Below, one piece after another: positions 23,985-31,384 of a stretch of 64,000 nt of DNA (positions are counted from its first letter, which is position 1; every line of letters begins with the position of its first letter). Location of the stretch: the NCBI GenBank assembly GCA_964609695.1, contig CAZSSP010000003.1, positions 1-64,000 of the forward strand, written 5' to 3'. Source of the DNA: JAGNHS01 sp964609695 (GTDB lineage Bacteria > Bdellovibrionota > UBA2428). The notes under the pieces are model-generated. The model was not told the DNA's origin. It made no database searches and worked only from the letters and a program-made list of their open reading frames with translations. The position numbers and the translations under genes are program-made.

Positions 23985-25274
23985 ATGGCAAAAATATCAA
24001 AAATTGTTGGTCGAGAAATTTTAGATTCACGAGGCTTTCCTACGGTTGAAGCCGAAGTTCATTTGGATAATGGAATTATTGCAATTGCTGACTCTCCCTC
24101 GGGCGCCTCTACGGGCAAGCATGAAGCTCTAGAGCTTAGAGATGCTGATAAGTCTCGCTTTCTTGGAAAAGGTGTTTTGAATGCCGTAAAAAATATCAAT
24201 GACCACATAGCTCCACTCTTAAAAGGCAAAGATCCACAAAATTTAAATGAAGTCGATTCAGCGATGATTGCTGCCGATGGAACAGAAAATAAATCGAAGT
24301 TTGGTGCCAATGCTATTTTAGCGGTGTCGTTAGCGTCAGCAAAGGCTGCGGCTCAAGAGCAAAAAATTCCACTCGCAAATTGGATTCATAATCAAGCATC
24401 GCAAATGGGTTATCCCTGTGAAATGAAAATGCCTATCCCATTGATGAACGTTATTAATGGTGGTGCTCATGCTGATAACGGACTCGATATACAAGAATTT
24501 ATGCTAGTGCCTCATGGCTTTTCTTCTTTTAAAGAAACGTTGAGAGCGGGTGCTGAAATTTTTCATCACTTAAAGAAAATACTTTCTTCACAAGGCTTAA
24601 CTGTTGCTGTGGGTGATGAAGGTGGTTTTGCTCCGCAATTAAAATCGAATGAAAATGCATTAGAGGTTTTGTTAACTGCTATTGAAAAAGCCGGTTATAA
24701 ACCTTCGGAGCAAATTTCGTTGGCATTAGATGTGGCTTCCTCTGAATTTTATGACGCCGGGAGCTATAAATTTAGAGATTCGAAAATTGGAACTGTATCG
24801 AGTGCACAGCTTGTTGAACATTACTCGCAACTTATTGAGCGCTTTCCTATTGTGTCTATTGAGGACGCTATGGCCGAAGATGACTGGAGCGGATGGCAAT
24901 TATTAACGTCTAAGCTTGGAAACAAGCTTCAACTTATTGGTGATGATTTGTTTGTGACCCAAGAAAAAAGATTGGCCATGGGCGTTGAGAAAAAAGCTGG
25001 AAACTCTATTCTTATCAAACTCAATCAAGTGGGTTCTTTGCTTGAAACATTAAAAACAATGAAATATGCATCAGAGAAGACTTTTAGGTCGATTGTTTCA
25101 CATCGTTCTGGAGAAACAGAAGATGTGAGCTTGGCTCATCTAGCGGTGGGCACGGGATGTGGACAGGTCAAAACAGGATCTGCCAGTCGAACAGATCGCT
25201 TAGCTAAGTACAACGAGCTTCTTCGTTTAGAAGAAAGACTTGATTGCTCGATGGCAAAGTGGCCTAAAAGATAA
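23985..25274 (+). CDS. eno: Enolase (phosphopyruvate hydratase)
   Basis: About 429 residues from ATG 23985; ATG 23979 is two codons upstream. The full set of enolase features is visible: GREILDSRGFPTVE near the N-terminus, the mobile loop PSGASTGKHEA (usually GERE), NGGAHADNGLDIQEFML, VGDEGGFAP, LALDVASSEF, SIEDAMAEDDW, IGDDLFVT, LIKLNQVGSL and the SHRSGETED segment. It interconverts 2-phosphoglycerate and phosphoenolpyruvate in glycolysis, as a cytoplasmic Mg-dependent dimer or octamer. Length is normal. The start was chosen because the promoter-like -10 overlaps the first ATG. The next gene follows after 22 bases. Confidence 0.97.
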   Translation: MAKISKIVGREILDSRGFPTVEAEVHLDNGIIAIADSPSGASTGKHEALELRDADKSRFLGKGVLNAVKNINDHIAPLLKGKDPQNLNEVDSAMIAADGTENKSKFGANAILAVSLASAKAAAQEQKIPLANWIHNQASQMGYPCEMKMPIPLMNVINGGAHADNGLDIQEFMLVPHGFSSFKETLRAGAEIFHHLKKILSSQGLTVAVGDEGGFAPQLKSNENALEVLLTAIEKAGYKPSEQISLALDVASSEFYDAGSYKFRDSKIGTVSSAQLVEHYSQLIERFPIVSIEDAMAEDDWSGWQLLTSKLGNKLQLIGDDLFVTQEKRLAMGVEKKAGNSILIKLNQVGSLLETLKTMKYASEKTFRSIVSHRSGETEDVSLAHLAVGTGCGQVKTGSASRTDRLAKYNELLRLEERLDCSMAKWPKR

Positions 25275-25296
25275 AAACTTTGGAGGTTTTATAAGT

Positions 25297-26091
25297 ATGA
25301 AATTCACTGCAAAAATTTTACCCTTAGTGTTGGCTTCGGCGGCACTACCACTATGTGCCGAGTGGAATATTCAAGCGCAACCTTATTTAGCTTGGTCTGG
25401 TCTTGAAAAAGGATCTGACATTTTCGTAAGCTATGGTTTTAAAACTAAAGGCGACTATTCCATAAACGTTGATACTTTAATGCAAGTTCAAGACGTTGAT
25501 GGTGCGGATCATCTTGCTTACACTCATGCTTATAGCCGAATTGGAATTAAAAGCCCTGTAACTTATAATTTGGGCAGCACTTGGAAATTCAATTGGCAAT
25601 ATCGTTACGTGATACCTACTACTGCTGGCGCTCAAGCTGACGGTAGCTACGGAACTGTTTCTGTTCGTCCAACATTCACTGCATCTTTCGGTTCATTCTT
25701 GAATCTTAGTTTGCGCACAATTGTGGGTTTAGATCTTCAACGCGAAGGCTACCAAGTGAATCCTGTGGGTTCAGGCGTTCCTGCAAAAGGCACACGTTTG
25801 TTCGTACTTGCTCAAGAAGTTATTCCTGAGTTTGTATTGGATGAAGGTTTAACTTTCACTCCATACGTGGCTGTATCCTACGGATACGTAATGGCACCTC
25901 CGCATGGAAGCAAAAAATCTTCTAATGCAGTTCTTTTCAACCCAGAACTTTCGAAGCAAATCTCTTCAATTGAAGGTCTTTCTGTAAGCCTTTGGTATGA
26001 AGAAGAAGCTCCTTTCGGAACAGATAAAGATTTAGAAATGTTCCAAACTGAGCAAATTCGCTACGGTATGGGAGTTGGTTACTCGTTCTAA
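25297..26091 (+). CDS. Abundant-type outer-membrane beta-barrel protein
   Basis: 264 residues from ATG 25297, preceded by TGGAGG at 25281-25286. The signal peptide MKFTAKILPLVLASAALPLCA is followed by EWNIQAQPYLAWSG. The remainder is strand-like and ends GMGVGYSF with a terminal Phe. Its codons (GTTCGTCCA, GGCACT, AAATTC) are more C-ending than in neighbouring genes, a sign of high expression. No named family; a porin-like or structural barrel is inferred. A strong hairpin terminator follows immediately, although it lies inside the next gene. Confidence 0.8.
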   Translation: MKFTAKILPLVLASAALPLCAEWNIQAQPYLAWSGLEKGSDIFVSYGFKTKGDYSINVDTLMQVQDVDGADHLAYTHAYSRIGIKSPVTYNLGSTWKFNWQYRYVIPTTAGAQADGSYGTVSVRPTFTASFGSFLNLSLRTIVGLDLQREGYQVNPVGSGVPAKGTRLFVLAQEVIPEFVLDEGLTFTPYVAVSYGYVMAPPHGSKKSSNAVLFNPELSKQISSIEGLSVSLWYEEEAPFGTDKDLEMFQTEQIRYGMGVGYSF

Positions 26092-26384
26092 TGCTTAAAG
26101 CATTTATAAGGGCAGCATTCCTTTTTGGAGTGCTGCCCTTTTTTATTTCTAATTTGTCTTTTGCTGGTTCTAAAGAATCTCGTATTGAATTTCCAGCAGT
26201 TCAATTGCTTGAACAAATTACTCAAGCAGAAAAACTTCAGCCACAAAGAAAAGATGTCGATGCACTCCGTTATAAGCCCTTTGATTGGGAGCCTAGTATC
26301 TTGCCCGGCTCTGTGCGATCCTGGATGATGTTAGAATTAGATGAACGCACAATTGGTTTGATCCAACGTTCACCTGACATCTAA
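26091..26384 (+). CDS. Small secreted hypothetical protein whose signal region contains a terminator
   Basis: A 97-residue protein whose ATG overlaps the preceding stop (TAATG), so translation is coupled to the outer-membrane protein gene. MLKAFIRAAFLFGVLPFFISNLSFA is a convincing signal peptide with cleavage before GSKES. The mature part is about 72 residues, has no Cys, and includes FDWEPSILPGSVRSWMMLELDERT. A strong hairpin plus T-tract lies at 26108-26144, inside the signal-peptide codons. Expression would therefore be low unless translation or antitermination overrides it. Family not recognised; possibly a periplasmic partner of the barrel. Confidence 0.7.
   Translation: MLKAFIRAAFLFGVLPFFISNLSFAGSKESRIEFPAVQLLEQITQAEKLQPQRKDVDALRYKPFDWEPSILPGSVRSWMMLELDERTIGLIQRSPDI
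26108..26144 (+). terminator. Intrinsic terminator of the outer-membrane protein gene, inside the next CDS
   Basis: AAGGGCAGCA (26108-26117) pairs with TGCTGCCCTT (26131-26140) around a 13-base loop, followed by a T-rich run to about 26144. The stem is perfect with six G-C pairs and has the canonical layout. It lies 17-53 bases downstream of the barrel stop and within codons 6-18 of the 97-residue protein. Confidence 0.85.
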
Positions 26385-26400
26385 ACTTACTAGGGAGTTT

Positions 26401-27177
26401 ATGAGCGCATATCAGCAAGGACCTTTTACACCCAAAGTAACCCCTGTTGTTAAATCGTTGTTGATTGTCTTAGTTGCTTTTTTCGTACTTCAATTTATTT
26501 TGGATCGATTGTTTGGATTGCCTTTTACACAAGAATTGGCATTTACGCCGTTTTTATTTGTACAAGGTAAATTTTGGCAGTTAGCCACTTATATACTTTT
26601 ACATGGAAGTCCCTTTCATTTGTTTTTTAATGCTTTGGCGTTGTTTATGTTGGGACCACAATTAGAAGGTCTTTGGGGTTCCAAAAAATTTCTCAAATAT
26701 TTTTTTGTAACAGCTTTTGGTGGAGCAATTTTGCACACGTTTATTTGGGTGCTGTCTTTATTCTTTTTCCCATCTCAAGCTGCGGAGTTAGGCTTAATTC
26801 CTATTGTGGGTTCGTCTGGAGCTTTATACGGGCTTTTGATGGCCTATGGTTTACTTTATGGAGACAGTTATTTTTTAGCTTTTTTTGTTTTTCCAATTAA
26901 GGCTCGATATTTTGTTTTAATCATTGCAGCCATAGAGCTTTTTTCGTCTTTTGGTTCAGGCAATGAGGGCGTGGCTCACCTAGTTCATTTGGGTGGTTTA
27001 ATAACTGGATTAATATATTTGAAAATCTCCGGGTCTAAAAATGGACGAGGCGGTGGCGGATCTTTTTTTGGACGTAAAAAGACTATGAGTAAAGATGAAG
27101 TTCGCCAGCGTTTAAGTGTGATCACAAATAATAATCCAAGCAAGGGCGATAAGGGTTTGCCTATCACCTGGAATTGA
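26401..27177 (+). CDS. Rhomboid-family intramembrane serine protease
   Basis: A 258-residue polytopic protein. The rhomboid motifs are in order: HGSPFHLFFNALALF (about 69-83, with Asn77), then GSSGALYG with the nucleophile Ser139, and AHLVHLGGL with His196 as the likely catalytic base. About six transmembrane segments precede a cytoplasmic basic, Gly-rich tail (about 212-258). It cleaves transmembrane helices within the membrane. Substrate unknown. A GGGAG site lies 5-6 bases before the ATG. The PilZ-domain gene follows after 3 bases and probably shares its mRNA. Confidence 0.9.
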   Translation: MSAYQQGPFTPKVTPVVKSLLIVLVAFFVLQFILDRLFGLPFTQELAFTPFLFVQGKFWQLATYILLHGSPFHLFFNALALFMLGPQLEGLWGSKKFLKYFFVTAFGGAILHTFIWVLSLFFFPSQAAELGLIPIVGSSGALYGLLMAYGLLYGDSYFLAFFVFPIKARYFVLIIAAIELFSSFGSGNEGVAHLVHLGGLITGLIYLKISGSKNGRGGGGSFFGRKKTMSKDEVRQRLSVITNNNPSKGDKGLPITWN

Positions 27178-27180
27178 GGC

Positions 27181-27510
27181 TTGATTTTGAGTGCAGAAAA
27201 GTTTCGTGATCAAAGAAGAGCGGAGTTGCTTTGGAAGGCTGAATTGTATTCTGGACGCACAAGTCTTCCGGCTTTGGTTTTGAATATTTCTGAAACAGGA
27301 GCAAAGCTTTATTGTCCTGATTTTGAATCTAAAGAAAAAAATCCAAAATTAAAAATTCAATGCCAATTTGTGACTGGACTTCCCTTCTTATCACTTGAGG
27401 GTGAGGCTGTTTGGATGAGAAATGATCAATTGGGATTTCGCTTTTTTGATTTAAACAAAAAACAAAAATTCCTCCTCCAAAATTTCTTAAAATATCATTT
27501 AGGCGTCTAG
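27181..27510 (+). CDS. PilZ-domain protein (c-di-GMP binding)
   Basis: A 109-residue protein starting with TTG 27181 (a second TTG at 27187 is possible). The two PilZ signatures are RDQRR (RxxxR, near residue 8) and NISETGAKL (D/N-x-S-x-x-G, about 38-46), spaced as expected for c-di-GMP binding. The domain fills the whole protein, so it is a stand-alone receptor. It is immediately downstream of the rhomboid protease. Its last residues Gly-Val and stop TAG are supplied by the left arm of the palindromic element. Confidence 0.82.
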   Translation: MILSAEKFRDQRRAELLWKAELYSGRTSLPALVLNISETGAKLYCPDFESKEKNPKLKIQCQFVTGLPFLSLEGEAVWMRNDQLGFRFFDLNKKQKFLLQNFLKYHLGV

Positions 27511-27610
27511 CGACTTCTACGCATCGACCCCCACCTTTTCACAGTTTAAGTTACTTTAAATTCATTTGGTGAAAAGGTGGGGGTCGATGCGTAGAAGTCG
27601 CTAGACGCCT
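27501..27610. repeat. Large palindromic element, copy 2 (perfect 42-base inverted repeat)
   Basis: Arms 27501-27542 and 27569-27610 are perfect 42-base complements around a 26-base AT-rich loop. The sequence matches copy 1 (7561-7699), except that one stem position differs and its pairing partner differs too (T-A pair in copy 1, A-T pair here), indicating that pairing is maintained. It separates the convergent PilZ gene and the gene at 27601-28158, and overlaps the stop codons of both (each ends Gly-Val-TAG). It may be a REP-like or MITE-like element or a bidirectional terminator. Confidence 0.95.
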
Positions 27611-28158
27611 TTTCGCGCAAGGTAGAGTTTTTCGGATAAGTCGCTGTGATAAAAGCGGCGAAGTTTGTCGAATTCAGTTTTAGTCCAGGCAGAGGGATTT
27701 CCACCTGAAAGATGAGCTACAAAATTTCGAGCAAGCTGCCTGGAGAATTCATATTGCTGATCGGCATAGGGGCGTTGTAGCAAACTTCTTAGTATATATT
27801 CCTTTTGCTCATTAAAAGTGGCCACATCACTGTGAAAAACTAAAAGCACTCTATCAATCTCAGATTGGAGTTCCATTTCTAAGGGAGTGATATTGCGTCC
27901 TTGAATATGATTAAAGGCTAAGTAAACAAAGTGGCTAATTTCTTCAAAAGTTTCAGCCATATTTTGAGGTTGGTTTTTCCAGTCCACAAAAATATCTCGA
28001 TCTAATAAAATGGCTAAATCGATGTCCTCTGAATTTTGTTTGACGATGAGTTGCGAGCGATCTGTTTCAACATATTTTACAAAATCTCTAACATCGCTTC
28101 CAATTTGCAGTCCGTAATGTTTTTCGAGGCTTTCTTGAATTTGTTTGAGGACTAACAT
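27601..28158 (-). CDS. Hypothetical protein, coupled partner of 28152-28775
   Basis: About 185 residues from ATG 28158, which overlaps the upstream stop (ATGTTAG, 7 bases shared). The sequence has no signal or membrane segment. It is helical and charged, with DIDLAILLDRDIFVDW and an acidic/hydrophobic core (FEEISHFVYLAFNHIQ) reminiscent of a metal-binding helix pair, though this is speculative. No family is recognised. Its stop and final Gly-Val codons are part of the palindromic element. Confidence 0.72.
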   Translation of the reverse strand: MLVLKQIQESLEKHYGLQIGSDVRDFVKYVETDRSQLIVKQNSEDIDLAILLDRDIFVDWKNQPQNMAETFEEISHFVYLAFNHIQGRNITPLEMELQSEIDRVLLVFHSDVATFNEQKEYILRSLLQRPYADQQYEFSRQLARNFVAHLSGGNPSAWTKTEFDKLRRFYHSDLSEKLYLARKGV

Positions 28159-28775
28159 TTTTCGTCGCCCCAATCAGGGCCCTGGGGAATGATACCTTTT
28201 TCATTGAGGATTCTTTTTAATCTGAAGGATTTAGTGGCGAGCCATTTCTCGTAGAGTTTAATAATTTCTTTGTTGTCATGGAGTCGGCTTTTTAAAGCGA
28301 GTTCAGATAAGACTTCCATGAATTTTACAAACGAAGAGGAGAGTTCAAAAAACACGTTGAGTTGTTTTTCGGCGGCAATGGAATTTTGTATGGCGCCCGC
28401 TCTAGCGTAAGCCTTTCCACCCATGGCGATAAAATAATCCATATCTAGTGAAGAGCTTTTAATGTTTTCGCCAAAAAAACTTGTAGTAAAAAGGGCAAAA
28501 TCTCCCAAATATTGCATTTTTAAACGTTGCTCAAAAGTGTTTTGCTTAAGGCTTTCTAACCAAAGAGTGGCTAGTGTGGGTTTGTTAAATTTATTTGTTG
28601 CAGTGTCTTCTATTAAGTAATGTTGGGTGTGGATAAATCTCTTTAAAAGATCGGCTAAATAGAGACTCACGGGGTGATCAATTTCAAGCCCTTGTTTTTT
28701 AGAGATGCTTTTCACCTCTTCTGAAAAGTACTCACTAAGCTCACCGTGCACTAAGTTTAAAGTTGGGTTTTTCAT
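28152..28775 (-). CDS. Hypothetical soluble helical protein
   Basis: About 207 residues from ATG 28775; a TTG five codons upstream is possible. No signal peptide. The protein is predicted to be mostly helical, with segments such as VSLYLADLLKRFIHTQHYLIED and QYLGDFALFTTSFFGENI. The run AGAIQNSIAAEKQLNVFFELSSSF could form an oligomeric helix bundle. The family is not recognised. It is the first gene of a two-gene unit; the second gene overlaps its stop, implying that the products are made together and may interact. Promoter not identified. Confidence 0.75.
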   Translation of the reverse strand: MKNPTLNLVHGELSEYFSEEVKSISKKQGLEIDHPVSLYLADLLKRFIHTQHYLIEDTATNKFNKPTLATLWLESLKQNTFEQRLKMQYLGDFALFTTSFFGENIKSSSLDMDYFIAMGGKAYARAGAIQNSIAAEKQLNVFFELSSSFVKFMEVLSELALKSRLHDNKEIIKLYEKWLATKSFRLKRILNEKGIIPQGPDWGDEKC

Positions 28776-28927
28776 AGTCTTTATCCCCAAAATCCTCCCT
28801 TAGGATTGTGTTCTAGACTCTTATCGGTATTGTAGCATGGATACTCAAGTGCTTGATATCCTGTCATTTTTTTAACGCTTTCTTTACAAATGCGGGTGTT
28901 TGGCGCTTCAACGTCATATTAATTTCT

Positions 28928-28956
28928 TTGAAGCTTAACCTAAAATTTAATATACT
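28928..28956 (+). promoter_or_regulatory. Strong sigma70-type promoter for the repeat lipoprotein
   Basis: TTGAAG (28928-28933), a spacer of exactly 17 bases and TATACT (28951-28956). Transcription would start near 28963, leaving a leader of about 50 bases before the ATG at 29012. The rest of the 28776-29011 gap holds no further gene that I can support. Confidence 0.65.
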
Positions 28957-28968
28957 GTGTCAAAGAGT

Positions 28969-28995
28969 AAAGCAGGGTTAGTACAGCCCCGCTTT
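28969..28995 (+). promoter_or_regulatory. Leader hairpin followed by a T run, possible attenuator
   Basis: Bases 28969-28978 pair with 28986-28995 (nine pairs including one G-U, with a single A/C mismatch and a 7-base loop); the 3' side is within a T5 run. It begins only about six bases after the predicted transcription start and is followed by AGGGA, the likely ribosome site of the lipoprotein. It resembles a small terminator or structured leader. It does not match a riboswitch that I know. Confidence 0.35.
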
Positions 28996-29011
28996 TTAGG
29001 GATGAAAAGCG

Positions 29012-31384
29012 ATGGTTAAGATTGTTTTTAAAACTTCATTACTATTATTGGCTTCCTTATTCATTCCTTCTTGTCAGAACAAGAGCGTACAAAATGCGAA
29101 AAGAAATCCACCGGCGCCTTCTGCGCCAACTACTGATTCTGGGCCTGTAAACAACGAACCCCCAGGATCCATTGTCTTAAACAGCCCAGCCCCAAATACT
29201 TATTTAGGAAAAAATATTCAATTATCAGGTAGCTGTAATGATGATTGGAATATGTCATTCGAGGGGGATCTTGAAAATACATTTACAAAACATTGTGAGC
29301 AGGGTTCTTTCACGGCTGATGTCGTGCTCTCAGATGGTGATGGTTTAAAGAACTTAGTTTTAAAAATTGTTTCCCCTTCTGGAATTATCACTGATTTAAA
29401 TGTGTCTTTTAACCTGGACACAACTCCTCCTTCATTGCCCGGTATTCCCGATGATGGTGTTTATTCACAAAGTACTACTCAAGCTCCAGCATTGAGCTGG
29501 GCGCAAAGTATCGATGCTGGTATTGGTTTAAGCCATTATGAATATCAAATTGGAACTTCTGCAGGGCAGGGTGATTTATTGCCGTGGACAAACCTAAATA
29601 CCTCTAGCATTCCTGCTCAAACAATCTCTGGGATACAAGATGGACAAAGTTATTTTGTAAGCTTACGTGCCGTTGATTTGTTGGGAAATAAATCAACAAT
29701 AGTTAACTCAGATGGTTGGATGGTGGATGCTTCTGCTCCTGCATTAGTAACTAATATCGTAGATGGAGTTTATAAAAATTCTTTAACCCAGTCTCCAGAT
29801 ATTTCTTGGACAGCGTCATCTGATACGGCAAGTGGAATCGCGCGCTATGAGTATAGCGTGGGGACTGCAGCCGGATTAAGGGATATACTTTCATGGACAA
29901 GTTCTTTGACGACAAACCCTGGTGTCCTAAGTCTTAGCGGACTTAGTGATGGTGGAGCTTATTATGTGAATGTTCGTGTGGTGGATAATGCGGGCAACAC
30001 TAGTTCAGTTGCATCGTCTGATGCTTGGATTGTGGATGTTTCTTCGCCCTCTTCAATTGCTCAAGTTTTAGATGGAAGTTTTTCAAGTTCTTTATCTAAT
30101 AGTCCCGCTATAACTTGGACAAGTTCAGTCGATACTGGAAGTGGTTTAAATCGCTATGAATATAGCATAGGGACAAGTGCAGGTGCTACCGATGTTCTCC
30201 CATGGGTTTCAACTCAAAATACATCCTTACCTTCGGGAATTAGCGGGCTTTCATTGGCTAATGGAGAGCATTATTTTGTAAATCTTCGTTCAGTGGATAA
30301 TGCTGGAAACATTTCTAATATAAGCTCTTCTGATTCTTGGTTAGTCGATAACATGACTCCTACCGCTGTGAGCGCAATCAATGATGGCGTTAAATATTAT
30401 TCCACAATATCTTCTCCTGCGATTTCTTGGTCGGCAGCAGTAGATAATGGAAGTGGAATTTCCCGCTATGATTACTCTCTGGGCACTTCAGCCGGAGCCG
30501 TTGACGTTTTAGCTTGGACTTCTAATTCTACATCTACAAATTTGGCATCAATAAATGCTTTAAATTTAGTTCCCGGACAACGCATTTATGTAAACGTACG
30601 AGTAGTCGATAATGCTGGAAACATTTCATCAGTATCAAGCTCAGATGGTTGGATTCCATACAGAAATCCAAAAGAAATTACAAATCTTGTGGCTTGGTAT
30701 AGGGCTGATTCTCTCAACAACAATAACAATTCTGCAATATCAACTTGGCCTGATGAGTCTGGTAATAATTTAAATTTAAATTCAAATAGCGTGGCTCGAA
30801 GTCCTTTATTGATAACAAACGCTATTGGAAATTTACCGGTTCTACGATTCGACGGTTCAAATGATTTTATGATTAACGATGCGTTGGCCACAGCCATGAA
30901 AACAGCTAGTGGGGCGAGTTTGTTTTATGTAATGAAAAATAATATTCAAACTGGTACTCACGTGTTGGCTGCATTACAAAATTTAGGATCTACAAATGAT
31001 GTTTTTCATGTGGGTTTTTCAGCAAATCAGTTTTATTTCAAAACTAAAACAACAGGCACCACTGTGATCAAAACTACGGGCACTCAAAATCATGGCGTTA
31101 ATTCTGTTTACAGTAGTGTTTTTGATAACGTTTTAGATAAAGTCACACTTCAGCAGAATTCTGTAGTTAAATTAAATGCAAGTTATACAACCCCTGCAAC
31201 GGAAATTAATTTTGCAAATAGTGGTCGTTTTAGTTTGGGGCAAGAGTGGGATAGTTCCAACTCAACTAAGCCTTCTGATTTCCTAAAAGCCGATGTGGCA
31301 GAGTTGTTTATTTATAAAAAAGCCGTCAGCGCATCAGAGCGATTAGACTTAGAAAACTACTTAAAAGCTAAATACGGACTTTAG
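29012..31384 (+). CDS. Large repeat-containing surface lipoprotein with C-terminal LamG-like domain
   Basis: A 790-residue protein. The signal MVKIVFKTSLLLLASLFIPSC has a lipobox-like IPSC. A Pro/Asn-rich linker and one Ig-like unit (about 50-135) come first. Four repeats of about 100 residues follow (about 136-548), each with SP-x-(I/L)-(S/T)W, a (R/H)YEY-x-(V/I)GT-(S/A)-AG block, a (V/L)R-x-VD-(N/L)-x-GN block and a closing (A/D)-(G/S)-W. The C-terminus (~550-790: WYRADSL, TWPDESGN, LPVLRFDGSNDFM, VAELFIYKKAVS) is a concanavalin A/LamG-like fold seen in carbohydrate-binding surface proteins. An adhesin or glycan-binding protein is inferred. It has its own promoter and AGGGA ribosome site. 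Confidence 0.88.
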   Translation: MVKIVFKTSLLLLASLFIPSCQNKSVQNAKRNPPAPSAPTTDSGPVNNEPPGSIVLNSPAPNTYLGKNIQLSGSCNDDWNMSFEGDLENTFTKHCEQGSFTADVVLSDGDGLKNLVLKIVSPSGIITDLNVSFNLDTTPPSLPGIPDDGVYSQSTTQAPALSWAQSIDAGIGLSHYEYQIGTSAGQGDLLPWTNLNTSSIPAQTISGIQDGQSYFVSLRAVDLLGNKSTIVNSDGWMVDASAPALVTNIVDGVYKNSLTQSPDISWTASSDTASGIARYEYSVGTAAGLRDILSWTSSLTTNPGVLSLSGLSDGGAYYVNVRVVDNAGNTSSVASSDAWIVDVSSPSSIAQVLDGSFSSSLSNSPAITWTSSVDTGSGLNRYEYSIGTSAGATDVLPWVSTQNTSLPSGISGLSLANGEHYFVNLRSVDNAGNISNISSSDSWLVDNMTPTAVSAINDGVKYYSTISSPAISWSAAVDNGSGISRYDYSLGTSAGAVDVLAWTSNSTSTNLASINALNLVPGQRIYVNVRVVDNAGNISSVSSSDGWIPYRNPKEITNLVAWYRADSLNNNNNSAISTWPDESGNNLNLNSNSVARSPLLITNAIGNLPVLRFDGSNDFMINDALATAMKTASGASLFYVMKNNIQTGTHVLAALQNLGSTNDVFHVGFSANQFYFKTKTTGTTVIKTTGTQNHGVNSVYSSVFDNVLDKVTLQQNSVVKLNASYTTPATEINFANSGRFSLGQEWDSSNSTKPSDFLKADVAELFIYKKAVSASERLDLENYLKAKYGL
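29417..30655 (+). repeat. Four tandem ~300-base coding repeats (Ig/fibronectin-like units)
   Basis: Within the lipoprotein gene four related units of roughly 300-315 bases follow each other, each ending at a (G/A/S)W-(M/I/L)-(V/P)-D/Y motif. Protein similarity is clear, while DNA identity is moderate, so the expansion is not very recent. A change in copy number by recombination is possible. Confidence 0.75.

Noticed and set aside
28957..29011. Possible c-di-GMP or preQ1 riboswitch in the lipoprotein leader
   Set aside because: The leader is too short and lacks the conserved core sequences of the known classes; only a simple hairpin is supported.
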